64,000 nucleotides of DNA from Erodium maritimum (Eukaryota; Streptophyta; Magnoliopsida; Geraniales; Geraniaceae). The notes beneath the pieces are model-generated. The model worked only from the letters and a program-made list of their open reading frames with translations. It was not told the DNA's origin and did no database searches. Positions 21,523-31,649 of this stretch are shown here, piece after piece; position 1 is the first letter of the stretch, and every line of letters starts with the position of its first letter. Both the position numbers and the translations under genes were made by a program. The stretch is from positions 43,169,039-43,233,038 of the forward strand of contig OY997590.1 in NCBI GenBank assembly GCA_963921825.1. The letters run 5' to 3'.

Positions 21523-24412
21523 GGTAAGGGCCACTCCCGGGCAACGCCAGTCAAATCGGCGAAGAACAGGAAAATTTAAAATTTTGGGACAGACACTTAA
21601 ATGAACCTGAATTTGACCCCGAGGGTCATACCGGACTCGACCATAGTGAGTTTTGGAGGACTTAGGGCAACTTTCTGACCAATTTGGGAAAGGTTGACTT
21701 TTTGCTGGAAAAGTCAACCGAGCGACGTTTTGATCCGTTCGAGGCTCGTTTTGGATCCAAAAAGCTTAGCCGTCGTTAAAGCGATCTTAGTTGAGCCGTT
21801 TCCTTGTAGCCCGTGAAGTTTCGTAATTTCTTGGAAAATGGGCCCATTCGGGGCCCGAGACGCCCGAATTTCGCGAATCTGACTGAAAAATAACTAGAAG
21901 ATATTTTCCAAAAGGGGTGGGACCCACTTGCCACATGTCACACAGTGATGGTGTTAGGTATTTTTGAACAACACAAAGGCAAGTCACCTTGTAGGGTTCC
22001 GCCATATTAAAAAAAAAGGAGAAAAATAGAGAGAGAAAAGGAGAGAGAAAGAAGGGAGGAGGAGAGAAAAAGAGAAGAAAAGCTTAGGGTTTAGGGTTTT
22101 CCCGACGATCCAACCGACGGATCGTCTCAACGATCGAAGAATCGAGCTCCCGTCATCATTCCCTACGGTGAGAACCTATTCGATTTTCGTTTAGATATGT
22201 TTAAAAGTTAGGGTTTGGGTTGAAACGAGTAGACTATGGATGAGTTGAGGTGTGGGGTTCATTGGAGGCGTTTTGGAGCGAAAAATGAGCGGTTTCAGGT
22301 GACCGAAGGCTCGGGCAGCTCCGGCCACCGTGGGTGGTGGCTGGCCGGAGCTAGGACCGGTCACCGTGGGTGGTGGCTGGCCGGAGCTAGGATCGGCCAC
22401 CATGGTGGTGAACCAGTCCAAAACCGATCCAACCACCCACGGGTCTTGATGGCCAGGTGGGGCCCACGTGTTCGGGCCTCGGTTTTTTGTGTCGGGTTGG
22501 TTTAGGACGATCCCCAAGTCGTTAATTCACACCCGGAACGAATTTTGGAATTAAATTGTAAAAGTTGGATATGACGAGTTTAGAAACTTTAAACGCAAAT
22601 TAAATTGCTCGGAAGTCAGAAATTGATTCCGTCGATTACATTGGAACCCTTGAATTATTCTAAGATCGTAGAATCGAAAACGGGAATTTTTGGAGCCCCG
22701 GAAGGGCGTTTTCCAATCCCGGGCAGATTCGCCGAGCCGGGTGAATCGGGCCTTTCCGGGCCCGTTATTCACAATATTGAGTAATTGGGAAGTTTTGGAG
22801 TGATCGACATTACCGGGGTTGCGTTTAGGCGTCTAATTCTTTAAATTCATTTTTGCCTGCAAACTTATGAAGTGTTTGAATTGTGATCTTATTAGATCGT
22901 GCCACCGACCGAGGAAATGGAAAGCTAGGCGAGTGATCGTGAGCACGCCAGAGCTTGGCTGTGAACTTTTGGGAAAGCGTACGAGGTAGGGAAAAGTAGC
23001 CGGATCTCGGCCTTGACTAGGGAAAGTAAACAGTAGAAATGCATGAGACACTTAGTAGTGTCGTAGGATAAGTGAGTTATCGAACACTAGAAATGCAGGC
23101 AACACCTAGTGGTGTCGTATGATACGAGAACGTATCGAACAATAGAAAGGCATGTGACACATAGTAGTGTCGTAGGATAAGTGAACTTATCGAACAATAG
23201 AAATACTGGTGGCATTTGGTTGTGCCCGAAGGTTGTTTGAATTGTTGGTGTCTTGGGTGGCCATGAGTGCCCGTGGGGAGTTGAACCCGTATTTTACTGT
23301 TTGTGTGTCTTAGGTGGCCATGAGTGCTCGTGGGGAGTTGAACCCGTATTTTACTGTTTGTGTGTCTTGGGTGGCCATGAGTGCCCGTGGGGAGTTGAAC
23401 CCGTATTTTACTGTTTGTGTGGCTTTGGTGGCCATGAGTGCCCGTGGGGAGTTGAACCCGTATTTTACTGTTTGTGTGTCTTGGGTGGCCATGAGTGCCT
23501 GTGGGGAGTTGAACCCGTAATTTTATTGTTTGTGTGTCGTGGGTGGCCAGGTGTGCCTTTGGGGTGTTGAACCCGTGTGTTACCGTTTGGTGTGTCGTGG
23601 GTGGCCATGTATGCCTGTGGGGTGTTAAACCTGTGTTGTCGCTTGTTGTTGAACTTTGGTTGTGATTGTCATTGCCTGAGGTTGGGGGCCCGCCTGACAA
23701 TAAAGGGGTCCTGTGGTCGGGCGCGTGGGGGTTGGCTAGCCTTCCGGGTTAACCACCGGTAAAGTTGTGCATTCTTCGGCGATGAAGGGCGGCTCCCCTT
23801 CCGACTAGCTATCGGAAAAGGATTGTGTTATATGTCGCTAACAGGTCGACCACCTGGCCCGACTGAGTGTCGAGGAAAGTTGTGTGGGGCAGGCTCGAGC
23901 CCAGCCTGTGATCTTGGGTGTTGCGTGTTTATTTTCGTGTCTTGGGTTGAGGTCGTAACCGCTGTGTCGGGTCTACATTACGTGTCCGGGTGTTGAGTTG
24001 GTTGGGGAAAGTAACAGTTCGTGTGACAGTCGGGTTACTTGAGTTTGGGGGATAGTAGTCCTCGGAGTTTTGTTTGTTGTTGGTGTATCCGGCATTTTCT
24101 GCTAGTATGTCGTAGTCAGTCTGGTATCCGTGGTGGTGAGCGAACGCTCACCCCTAGCTGCTTTTCCTACAGGTACTGGTCGCGAGACGGACTAGGGGAG
24201 CTCTCGAAGCTTGAAGAACTGGGAGCGGGAGTCCGGGTTTTTGGGAGTTTAGCGACGTACGCTCTAGTTTTTGTCCGCTTGTTTTGGACGTGTTTTCAGT
24301 TGTAAAATATTATTTTGATTAACTTAAGTGGTTTACTAAAATGTTTAAAAACTGTTTTACTGTTTCATCGTTCGCGTTCCGGGTCCGGTTATACTGAATT
24401 CGGGGCGTGCCA
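21523..24412 (+). repeat. 3' LTR of gypsy F (2.89 kb)
   Basis: The first bases are altered (GGTAAGGGCCACTCCCGG instead of TGTAAGAACCACTCCCGG) and the polypurine tract expected just upstream is absent. The end is GGCGTGCCA instead of GGCGTGACA. The tandem array is longer than in the 5' LTR, and the segment after it is shorter by about 50 bp near 23910. Confidence 0.9.
23235..23630 (+). repeat. Tandem repeats within F 3' LTR
   Basis: About seven units of 56-57 bp of the type described for 14805-15060. Neighbouring units are nearly identical. Confidence 0.85.
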
Positions 24413-24417
24413 ATACT

Positions 24418-25295
24418 GTTTTGTGTGTCGTGGGTGGTCATGTGTGCCTGTGGGGTGTTAAACCTGTGTTGTCACTATTTGTTGAATTTTGGGTGATGAC
24501 TGTGATTGCATGGAGGTTAGGGCCCGCCTGATAGAAAAGGGGTCCTGTGGTCGCGCGCATGGGGGTTGGCTAGCCTTCCGACTAACCATCGGTAAAGTTG
24601 TGCATTCTTCGGCGATGAAGGGCGGCTCCCCTTCCGACCAGCTATCGGAAAAGTATTGTTGTATATATCGCTAACAGGTCGATCGCCTGGCCCGACTGAG
24701 TGTCGGGGAAAGTTGCGTGGGGCAGGCTCAAGCCCAGCCGGTTAGCAACCGACACTGAGTAGCTGGAGTGCGATCCTTTGTGGTCATGGGTGTTGCGTGG
24801 TTATTAGTTGCGTTTTGGGTTGAGGTCGTAACCGCTGTGTCGGGTCTACATTACACGTCCGGGTTGAGTTGGTTGGGGAAAGTAACAGTTTCCGTGTGAC
24901 GGTCGGGTCATTTGAGTTTGGGGATAGTAGTCCCCGGTGTTTTTTTGGTTGTTTGTGTTTCCGGCATTTCTGCTAGTATGCCGTAGTCAGTCTGGTATCC
25001 GTGGTGGTGAGCGAACGCTCACCCCTAGCTGTTTTTCCTACAGGTACTGATCGCGAGACGGACTAGGGGAGCTCTCGAAGCTTGAAGAGCTGGGAGCGGG
25101 AGTCCGGGTTATTGGGAGTTTAGCGACGTACGCTTTGGTTTTTGTCCGCTTGTTTTGGACGCTTTTCTGTTGTAAAATATTATTTTGATTAACTCAAAGT
25201 GGTGATTTTAAGCGGTTTATTAAAAGGTTTGAAAATTATTTTATTGTTTCACCGTTCGCGTTCCGGGTTCGGTCCTACTGAATTCGGGGAAGACA
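24418..25295 (+). repeat. 3' part of solo LTR G
   Basis: Continues the sequence interrupted at 13096: one tandem unit, the GGCGATGAAGGGCGGCTCC block, the hairpin (25007-25022) and the pyrimidine tract, then the LTR end. It aligns with the last third of both F LTRs. Confidence 0.88.
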
Positions 25296-25300
25296 CTCGT

Positions 25301-26030
25301 CAATAGGAAATAAGGACATGTGAAGGTCGGAAATCCTAAATAAGTTCACTAAATGGCTAAAGTTTGCATTTTTACAAACTCTAACCTAGAACTTAATATA
25401 CACCCGAGAGATGAAATAGCTAGCACATGAAATTGGGTTTTAAAATCATGAAATTATCGAACACAAAGTAGGAAAATCATGCTTGAACATCAATCAGCTG
25501 AAATATCGGTAAAAACTCATACAAGCAAGTGGATGCTAATTAAACTCAAAAACATTAAATCATGCCAAAACAACACCAAACTAAAATTAACCATAAACTC
25601 ATGCATCAATTAAACGGAAATCAACATTTACACAACACTCATGACCAAAGATTGAAATCCAAGGTCATGGAATTCAAATCTTACTCAAGAATATCATAAA
25701 AAACCAATTTTTACAACAAAACTAGAGAAGAGTAGAGATTAGAACTGGGATTGGGTTGAGAAATCCAATCGAAATCTCCTCTAGCTTGCAAACCCACCAT
25801 CTCCAACTCTCCAAAACTTCAACTCATGAAAATGGAGAAGTTGGAGATGGTGGGAAGCTCGTGGATACTTGAGAGCTCCTTGGATCGTCTTGGTTATGGC
25901 CTTAGATGGTAAAAAATACTCTTAGGATGAAGAACACCAAAAACACTTGAAGAACTTAAAGAACAAAAAAGAGAGAATCAAAAATAAACTTTTTGATTCT
26001 TTTCTATCTAAAAATCTGATGTGGAATAGT
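25301..26030. repeat. Y left arm, inner part
   Basis: Reverse complement of 27642-28375. It includes CCCACCATCTCCAACT and AGTTGGAGATGGTGGG about 30 bp apart (25794-25856), a perfect 16-bp stem also present in the right arm. No gene recognised. Confidence 0.8.
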
Positions 26031-27641
26031 GTTTACAAGCCTCTTCCATATATATCTATAGAGGAGAAATCTGGTGAGAACCATGTTTTAACGTAAGAAC
26101 TGCGAGAACCAATCTAAGTTATTCATTTTAGGAATGGATGGATGAGATGCAATTGAGTAGTTGACTTGTTGACTACAAAAAAACAGCACTTTTTAGTAAG
26201 TGGTAAGAGATTTTTAGTAAAACTATCATATTATTTTTTTTAACCAATTCACTAATTTAATTTTTCCCGCTTCGTTTGAACTCCGATTGACTTCAAACTT
26301 GCGCCATTAGTTTTGTTTTTTAAGTGCTTTCAATCAAGATCAGTCATGAATATATTTTGAAGCACGAAAAAAAAATTATTTCGGGGTAGATTTTTTCAAA
26401 AAAAATCTGGGTAATTTTTATCAACACTTTGCTCTGGATTTATCAACACTTTTACACTGGTTTTATCAACACTTTTACACTGGTTTTATCAACACTTTAC
26501 ACTGGTTTTATCACCTCATTTTCCAAAACTGATCATGATTTTATCACCTCATCGCGTGCTTTTTATGAATGTTAGTTTTATCAACACTAAACACTAGGTT
26601 TATCATTCAAATTACGTGTGTTTTATCACCCCCATCACATGTTGTTTTGAAGCACGAAAAAAAAAATTATTTCCGGGCTAGTTTTTAAAGGAATTATATA
26701 TGGGTAATTTTTTTCAACACTTTGCTCTGGATTTATCAACACTTTACCCTGTTTTTATCAACACTTTACACTGGTTTTATCACCCCATTCTCCAAAACTG
26801 ATCATGATTTTTATCATCTCATCACGTGCTTTTTATGAACACCAGTTTTATCAACACTAAACACTAGATTTATCATTGAATTACGTGTTTTTTATCACCT
26901 CATCACAAGTTTTTTTTTATCAACGTTATACTCTAGTGTATCACACTTTTTATCAAAATTGAAAATGGTTTTTATCACCTCATTATTTGTTTCTTGGGTT
27001 ATTTACGATAAGGTACCCTAATGTTTCGTCCACGAACGATAAGGTACCCTAATGAATTTTGTGTACGATAAGGTACCCTAATGATTCGTTCACGAACGAT
27101 TTGGTTTAATGCTGTTAAAAAACTAACAGAATTATGTAGAATGACTATTTTGCCCTTTGGCATTTCAGTTGACTTTTGACTTAAGAGTGAAATGACCATT
27201 ATACCCTCAGTTTTTATTTTTCCTTAATTTATATTTTCTAATTATTTTTAATTTTCAAAATAAAATTTATAAATTATATATTTTTTTAAAGTTATATTTT
27301 TAAAAAACTGAATTTGTTTTTATTTTTTTAAAATCAGTTTTTATTTTTTTTAATAATTAGTTTTTATATTAAAATATTAAATATTAAAACATTAAAAAGT
27401 TTAAATATTAAATAAAAAATAAAATATTAAATAAAAGAATAAAGTATTAAAATAATAAATTAAAAAAAAAACAAAACCTGGTACTGTTCATCTTCGTCCC
27501 CGACATTTCTCCGGCGTCGCCTCCTCCTCCTCCGTCGTCGTCTCCGGCCACCACGTCCACCGGCGTCGTCCCCAGCCACCCACCCCCTCTCACCGCCGCC
27601 TCCTCCTCCCTCTTCCACCTCTCACAGTGTTCGGATCGCAG
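26031..27641. other. Y centre, unpaired, no gene
   Basis: Four zones. 26031-26345: AT-rich, no feature recognised. 26350-26990: two long direct repeats of about 290 bp starting at GAAGCACGAAAAAAAA, each packed with TATCAACACTTT-type short repeats. 27005-27100: three copies of TACGATAAGGTACCCTAATG or close variants. 27230-27475: extremely AT-rich, then 27480-27620 abruptly GC-rich with CTC/CCG triplets, possibly a captured gene fragment, without a supportable reading frame. Confidence 0.6.
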
Positions 27642-29503
27642 AGCATTTCACATCAGATTTTTAGATAGAAAAGAATCAAAAACTTTTTTTTTGATTCTCT
27701 TTTGTTCTTTAAGTTCTTCAAGTGTTATTGGTGTTCGTCATCCTAAGAGCATTTTCTACCATCTAAGGTCATAACCAAGACGATCCAAGGAGCTCTCAAG
27801 CATCCATGAGCTTCCCACCATCTCCAACTTCTCCATTTTCATGAGTTGAAGCTTTGGAGAGTTGGAGATGGTGGGTTTGTAAGCTAGAGGAGATTTCGAT
27901 TGGGTTTCTCAACCCAATCCCGGTTCTAATCTCTACCCTTCTCTAGTATTGTTGTAAAAATTGGTTTTTTATGGTATGCTTGAGTAAGATTTGAATTCCA
28001 TGACCTTGGATTTCAATCTTTTGTCATGGGTGTTGTGTAAATGTGGATTTCCGTTTAATTGATGCATGAGTTTATGGTTAATTTGAGTTTGATGTTGTTT
28101 TTGGCATGATTTAGGGTTTTTGAGTTTAATTAGATCCACTTTCTTGTATGGGTTCTTACCGATAATTTAGCTAGTTGATGTTCAAGCATGATTTTCCTAC
28201 TTTGTGTTCGATAATTTCATGATTTTAAAACTCGATTTCATGTGCTAGCTATTTCATCTCTCGGGTGTATATCAAGTTCTAGGTTAAGGTTCGTAAAAAT
28301 GAAAACTTTACCCATTTAGTGAACTTATTTAGGATTTTCGATATTTTTATGTCTTGATTTCCTATTGACGGGATAGAAATATGCTAGGTTGTGTTTTCTC
28401 GATTCTCTTGTGTGTTTCAAGCCGACCGAACGATTTGGGGATTTTCCTTAATTGTTGTGTGCGCTATGTGGATTGATGTTTGGAGCGATCCATGATTCGA
28501 TCTAGCGTGAGACGAGATTTCACTTTTATAGAATTTACTTACGCTTGAGTATTACTAGAATGAGTTTCTATTTAGTTTAACTCGATTATCGAGCTCACCT
28601 CGGTTTTCGAGAAGTGAACTAGGCGTAGCTAAGTAGATTCATTTATTGATTTTGAGTTTACTCATGCTTGTGTATTACCAGAGCTTCGCGATACGTTGCT
28701 CTATTTAGTTCTCCTTGATGATCGATTTATTCGGTCGTCAGGTTGATTGAACTAGGCGTAGCTGAGTAGATTCGAGATTTATTTAGAGTCCTCTCTTGCT
28801 TGTGTAGTACCAAAGTATCGCGATTCGAAGTATTTAGTTCTACCTGATTTCCGGTGCTTATCGCTATTGATGGCATTCGAGAGTTAGGAAGTGAACTAGG
28901 CGTAGCTGAGTCGATTCGCCGAGTGGTGTAGCTATCTTTACTTGTGGTAGTTGGTAGCGAGAGTGTCATTCATTCGTTGTCGTTATCTCTCGTTCGATGA
29001 TTGATCGAGCTTCGCTCAAGATCAGAGAACTATATCCTATTTTATTGCTTTTCGATGATTGGTGGTTCGCATATCGGTTCGGGCAATGGTTTTGTGCCCT
29101 CTCCTCGTGACTAGTATGTGTTTCATTTTATGATACCACATGCATAGGAACTTAAGTGTTCTAAGACCATAAGGAAAACATTATTCGTTTTCACCCTCTT
29201 TAACCAAACCATGCGTTAATTGGAAGTCATATTTACTTGTACCCGTGACCGATTCCTTGTGTGAATCGAAAGTTATGTGTCTTAGGTGGTAGCGTGTACA
29301 TATTTTACTGTTTTCTAAACTTTAAACAAACCTTTTACATTTTTCGTCTTTTATTTTCCCTTTCGTGGATGTGGAAGTGACAGCCCACGTCCTCAGGTTT
29401 TAGCAAAATACTAGTGATACCTCTACTCCATGTGGGATCGACCGGTACTTAACCGTTAAATCTATTGCTTGATGACCGTGTACTGATGCACGTAAAAAGA
29501 GGG
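27642..29503. repeat. Y right arm
   Basis: Inverted copy of 9913-11059 joined to 25301-26030. Identity is high but imperfect with small indels throughout, so the two arms have diverged since they formed. Short open frames here are not conserved with the other arm and were not called. Confidence 0.8.
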
Positions 29504-30216
29504 TTACCTTATGCATTGATTGACTTTATGTATGCGCACGACACCCATGGTTGTTTTTCTCCTATACAAAGTCTCGATCTTTATTTCAGTTTCTGTATTT
29601 CCTTATTGTTTACCAACCTTAGATGGACATTTACTTTTCAGTTTTACTGCTTGAACCATTAGCTTTATTTTAGAAGAGTGTATTTAGTGACGTTTATACA
29701 CTTTTCTCCCTTCGGATTAAGGGGATCTATTAAATTGCTGCTTCGGATTCACGCGTAAAGGAGCTGTGATTGTACAGCTAGGCTAGCATCATCCGGTGCG
29801 AGCGCGAGTATAGAAAGGACTGTGCAACCGGCCTGACCCACGTCCGATCTGGTCCATATGCGAAGGTATGCACGATAGGAGGTTCAAGAGCGAGGTTGCA
29901 CGGGTTGTGGTGGATTGTGCTGCACCCGAACATATCTGGAGCAGCTTTTCCTATTTTAAATTCTAAACTTCAAACGCTCTTTTCCGCTCCGTCCGACCTT
30001 CGATCAACCTCGGTCTTGCGCCAAGAAATTCCTTTTTTCGAGGCCTACAAAACAAGACCAATCATGAATATATTTGGAACACTTGAAAAATATCGACTAA
30101 GAACGAGGTTTTGCGCATTTATTAGAAAACGATAAAAATATAAAAACGAGGTAAAAAAAAAGGGAAAAACATAGGGGAAAATGGTCTAATTAAGTAGGAC
30201 ACATTTACGCTCATCA
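29504..30216 (-). repeat. LTR-like right terminus of Y
   Basis: Read on the minus strand it begins TGATGAGCGTAAATGTGTCC and leads to TGCATCA near 29483, giving TG...CA borders of a sequence of about 730 bp. It has no counterpart at the left end except the last bases (CCCTCTTTT..TGCATCA, 9913-9931). An LTR of the Tat/LARD kind is possible but unproven. No gene. Confidence 0.5.
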
Positions 30217-30648
30217 GCCCACGTCGTCGGCTTGAAGTCAAGATTGCTCAAGACCGTGTTGGGATTGGTTTAAGGGGCTATGATGTGCACGCCTTTATGC
30301 TTGATGCTTGGTTTAAATTATGCATGATTTTATGCTTGATGCTTGGTTTAATTATGCATGATTGTATGGTTATAATGCATGCTTAGACTTAAACCATCAA
30401 GCGAATCACCTCACATGCAAAGATAAAATTGGTTTTAATTGTTTGTTTGTGGGCCCTTGAACCGTCTTTACATTAAGTGTAGTAGACGGGTTCGAAGGAA
30501 GAATTACATTGGATGTAATTGGAGTCATCATTGCATTTGGAATGTAGTTGATGTACTCATCGCATCTGAGATGTGCCAAATAACCAGACAAGTATAAACG
30601 GGTCATGTCTGATACCTCCCAATTCTCAACAGCTTCCTACTTCCCTGT

Positions 30649-30686
30649 CCCATGGGTGTCGTGCTCCTTAGCGAAGCATCCATGGG
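30649..30686 (+). other. Leader hairpin 1 (X)
   Basis: Arms CCCATGGGTG and CATCCATGGG pair at 9 of 10 positions around an 18-nt loop. The corresponding structures are at 60421-60458 (E), 42912-42949 (D) and 5881-5918 (A). Confidence 0.7.
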
Positions 30687-30713
30687 AAGGCGCTGTAGAA
30701 AGTTTGGATGACA

Positions 30714-30751
30714 TATGTGGGTGTCGTGCGCCTCAGCGGAGCACCCACATA
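30714..30751 (+). other. Leader hairpin 2 (X)
   Basis: Arms TATGTGGGTG and CACCCACATA pair perfectly around the loop TCGTGCGCCTCAGCGGAG, nearly the loop of hairpin 1. Counterparts: 60486-60523 (E), 42847-42884 (D), 5816-5853 (A). Confidence 0.75.
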
Positions 30752-31055
30752 GTGACGGACCATAGTTGAAAATTGGTGGACCCGACTACGATTCTCAGCC
30801 AGGGTTGAGTTAGGGTATCAGATAGAGTAATTCGTGTACTTAAGTACATACCCTAGCCGAGAGTCACATTGGATATGATCGGATGGAGTCCGGCCTACAT
30901 AGCTCGATTGAGTGGTGAGCCTTCGTTTAGATCAATCAAGTGAATCAAGGTTCTTGTTTCTTTGATTTGGAATCAAAGGGTTGATGTTTGAACTAGATCT
31001 TCATAAATAATTTATTCAGTTTACTGATTAAATTTACCTTGTTGTGTAGACCATA

Positions 31056-31644
31056 ATGGCAAATTCATCTGTGAACAATGTTAGTTTGTCATTAAAACCC
31101 ATTCTTGACAGGGTCAAGCTTAATGGGACAAACTACCTGGATTGGGATAGAAACTTGAGGATAGACCTCAAATTCGAACGCAAGGAATATGTCCTAGACC
31201 AGGCTTTCCCTGAGGAGCCAGCTAATAACGCTACAAGGGTCGTTAAGGATGCATACCTAAAGCACCTAAGCGATGCCATTGGTGTAGCGTGTATTATGCC
31301 GGGCTGCATGGAGCCTATTCTCCAGGAGCAGTTCATGGAGTATTTTGAGGATCCCTATACTTTGATGGGGGTCATCAGGATTATGTTCAAGGAGAGGGAA
31401 CGTATCGAAAGGTACAATGTACTCAATGAACTTCTCTCGTGCAATATGTCAGTAGGAAGCTCTGTGGGTCCTTATTAATAGACTGGGTCTTACGATTGAA
31501 AATGAGATGGAAACGGATGTGGTTCCGCGTTCCCTTCCTCGTGCGTATAGTGGTTTTGTCATGAACTACCACATGCACGATATGGACAAGACCATCTCAG
31601 AGTTGCACAGCATGTTGGTAACTGCTGAAAAGAACATAAGGGAT
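31056..31644 (+). pseudogene. Gag N-terminal part of X
   Basis: The start gives MANSSVNNVSLSLKPILDR, then NGTNYLDWDRNLRI, EYVLDQAFPEEPANNA, DAIGVACIMPGCMEP and ERERIERYNVLNELL, a copia Gag of the UBN2/DUF4219 kind. A stop follows SSVGPY near 31478. Reading resumes in another frame (VPRSLPRAYSGFVMNYHMHD, DKTISELHSMLVTAEKN) up to the insertion of B after 31649. It continues at 52132. This copy holds the middle part of Gag that A, D and E have lost. Confidence 0.88.
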
Positions 31645-31649
31645 CAAGG
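31645..31649. repeat. Target site duplication of B (left)
   Basis: CAAGG, repeated exactly at 52127-52131. Removing B joins the two halves of the X gag reading. Confidence 0.93.

Larger units (their letters stand above)
13097..24412 (+). mobile_element. Ty3/gypsy chromovirus F, full length, inactive
   Basis: An 11.3-kb element: 5' LTR 13097-15927, primer site 15931-15942, leader, gag, PR, RT, RH, IN and chromodomain, 3' LTR 21523-24412. RT and RNase H precede integrase, which is gypsy order, and a chromodomain follows integrase, which defines chromoviruses. Long LTRs, the iMet primer and the chromodomain type resemble the plant Tekay/Del group; that assignment is tentative. Gag has a frameshift, PR-RT another, and the pol frame has five stops. 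The polypurine tract before the 3' LTR is missing. Confidence 0.93.
11060..25295 (+). mobile_element. Ty3/gypsy solo LTR G, split by element F
   Basis: 11060-13096 is the first two thirds of a gypsy LTR (starts TGTAAGAACCACTCCCGG). 24418-25295 is the remaining third, ending AATTCGGGGAAGACA, a slightly altered terminus. Together they give about 2.9 kb, the length of one F LTR, with no internal region of their own. G is therefore a solo LTR formed by LTR-LTR recombination, into which F later inserted. Confidence 0.88.
9884..30216. mobile_element. Palindromic element Y, unclassified
   Basis: After removal of the gypsy insertion G/F (11060-25295 plus one TSD copy), Y is about 6.1 kb. It begins TGATGAG, ends CTCATCA and is flanked by GCCCA. 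Its two arms are inverted copies of each other: 9913-11059 plus 25301-26030 against 27642-29503, about 1.86 kb each. A 1.6-kb centre is unpaired. Outside the paired part, the right end has 713 bp of LTR-like sequence beginning, on the minus strand, TGATGAGCGTAAATGTGTCC; the left end keeps only about 30 bp. No protein is encoded. The TG/CA ends and 5-bp duplication suggest integrase-type insertion of an inverted LTR-element derivative; a foldback-type DNA transposon is the alternative. Confidence 0.7.
30222..31055 (+). other. 5' leader of X, second part
   Basis: Matches the leader of E from about 60000 to 60796. It holds a local 36-bp direct duplication (30291-30363), the inverted repeat ATTACATTGGATGTAAT (30503-30519) and the two hairpins annotated separately. 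No gene. Confidence 0.8.

Noticed and set aside
27000..27100. Terminal inverted repeats of a small DNA transposon around the GATAAGGTACCCTAATG copies
   Set aside because: The copies are direct, not inverted, and no matching target duplication was found.
29465..30135. Short open frames in the LTR-like end of Y
   Set aside because: No homology, no counterpart in the other arm, and composition like the surrounding non-coding sequence.
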